Shown here: piece after piece, positions 5,248-5,525 of the stretch
Position numbering within the stretch: the first letter of the stretch is position 1
Layout of the letters: the number at the start of each line of letters is the position of its first letter
Assembly: GCA_031398365.1 (NCBI GenBank)
Contig: JANNND010000140.1
Coordinates: forward strand, 1-5,525
Source: JAFDVL01 sp031398365
GTDB lineage: Bacteria > Acidobacteriota > Blastocatellia > RBC074
Length of the DNA: 5,525 nucleotides
Direction of reading: 5' to 3'
Made by a program: the position numbers and the translations under genes
The notes under the pieces: model-generated
What the model was told of the DNA's origin: nothing
Databases searched by the model: none
What the model saw: only the letters and a program-made list of their open reading frames with translations

Positions 5248-5525
5248 TTGCAAGGGATAGCGATAGCCATCGCCAACCAAAAGGGAGGAGTCGGAAAGAC
5301 TACCACCGCCATCAATCTCGCGGCTGCCATGGCCTACAAGGGCAAGCGTACGCTTCTGGTGGACTTGGATCCGCAGGCCAATAGCACAATTTCCTTCCTG
5401 GACGTGCATGACGTGACCCTCTCTGCTTATGAGTTCCTGACTGAAAACAATGTTCCCTGGCAAGACGTTATCAAGCCCACCAAGATTGAGAAGCTTGACA
5501 TCATGCCAGCGCGGATCAATCTGGC
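5248..5525 (+). CDS. parA: ParA/Soj chromosome-partitioning ATPase (5' part only)
   Basis: ParA-family ATPases bind DNA non-specifically as ATP dimers and, stimulated by ParB at parS, drive segregation of replicated origins. The 92 visible codons read MQGIAIAIANQKGGVGKT and onward: a deviant Walker A KGGVGKT (12-18) with signature Lys12 and P-loop Lys17, then 'TTAINLAAAMA', and Walker A' 'LLVDLDPQANST' (36-47). No helix-turn-helix domain precedes the P-loop, so this is the short chromosomal Soj type rather than a long plasmid ParA. The start is TTG: the frame closes upstream at TAA 5185, contains no ATG before the P-loop, and GAGGA sits 8 nt before TTG 5248. The window ends inside the gene. 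The parS-like site at 3178-3193 supports a ParABS role. MinD is less likely because 'QANST' is typical of ParA. Partnership with a downstream parB is inferred, not seen. Confidence 0.93.
   Translation, partial: MQGIAIAIANQKGGVGKTTTAINLAAAMAYKGKRTLLVDLDPQANSTISFLDVHDVTLSAYEFLTENNVPWQDVIKPTKIEKLDIMPARINL

Noticed and set aside
5113..5463. A 116-codon minus-strand open frame (and another at 5106-5330) over the parA start.
   Set aside because: Both overlap the unmistakable ParA P-loop coding frame on the opposite strand and show no family motif.

Overview
The window is ordinary bacterial chromosome from a diderm (Gram-negative type) organism with roughly balanced base composition. It carries six protein-coding genes, two of them cut by the window ends. 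A periplasmic CpoB/YbgF-like protein implies an outer membrane. The order recN, miaB, DUF151 nuclease, parA, and a DUF151 N-terminus beginning MELEMKIRGLL, remind me of Acidobacteriota. That placement is from memory, was not tested, and is only tentative.

Layout. On the minus strand, reading leftward from about 1260, a putative operon encodes a CpoB/YbgF-like TPR protein (303-1184) and then the single-stranded DNA-binding protein SSB (start at 280, C-terminus beyond the left edge). A 204-bp divergent control region (1185-1388) separates it from recN (1389-3107, plus strand). This region holds a good minus-strand promoter candidate, a weaker plus-strand one, and two small perfect dyads in front of recN. 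A 119-bp gap (3108-3226) follows, then miaB (3227-4591), a DUF151 'bifunctional nuclease' gene (probable start 4631, end 5125), a 122-bp gap (5126-5247), and the first 92 codons of a ParA/Soj-type ATPase that probably starts at TTG 5248.

The most informative non-coding element is a near-consensus parS site, TGTTACACGTGAAATA, at 3178-3193 in the recN-miaB gap. It matches the widely conserved chromosomal consensus TGTTNCACGTGAAACA at all but one of the 15 defined positions. With parA beginning about 2 kb downstream, this suggests the window lies in the chromosome-partitioning (probably origin-proximal) region. A parB gene would be expected just beyond the right edge.

Functionally the genes serve genome maintenance (SSB, RecN, ParA with parS), tRNA modification (MiaB) and envelope maintenance (CpoB). 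I see no mobile element, CRISPR array, tRNA, rRNA or convincing rho-independent terminator, and no evidence of a wholly new system. The points worth following up are regulatory: the parS site beside a possible miaB promoter, the dyads at recN and parA, and the linkage of an orphan cpoB to ssb.
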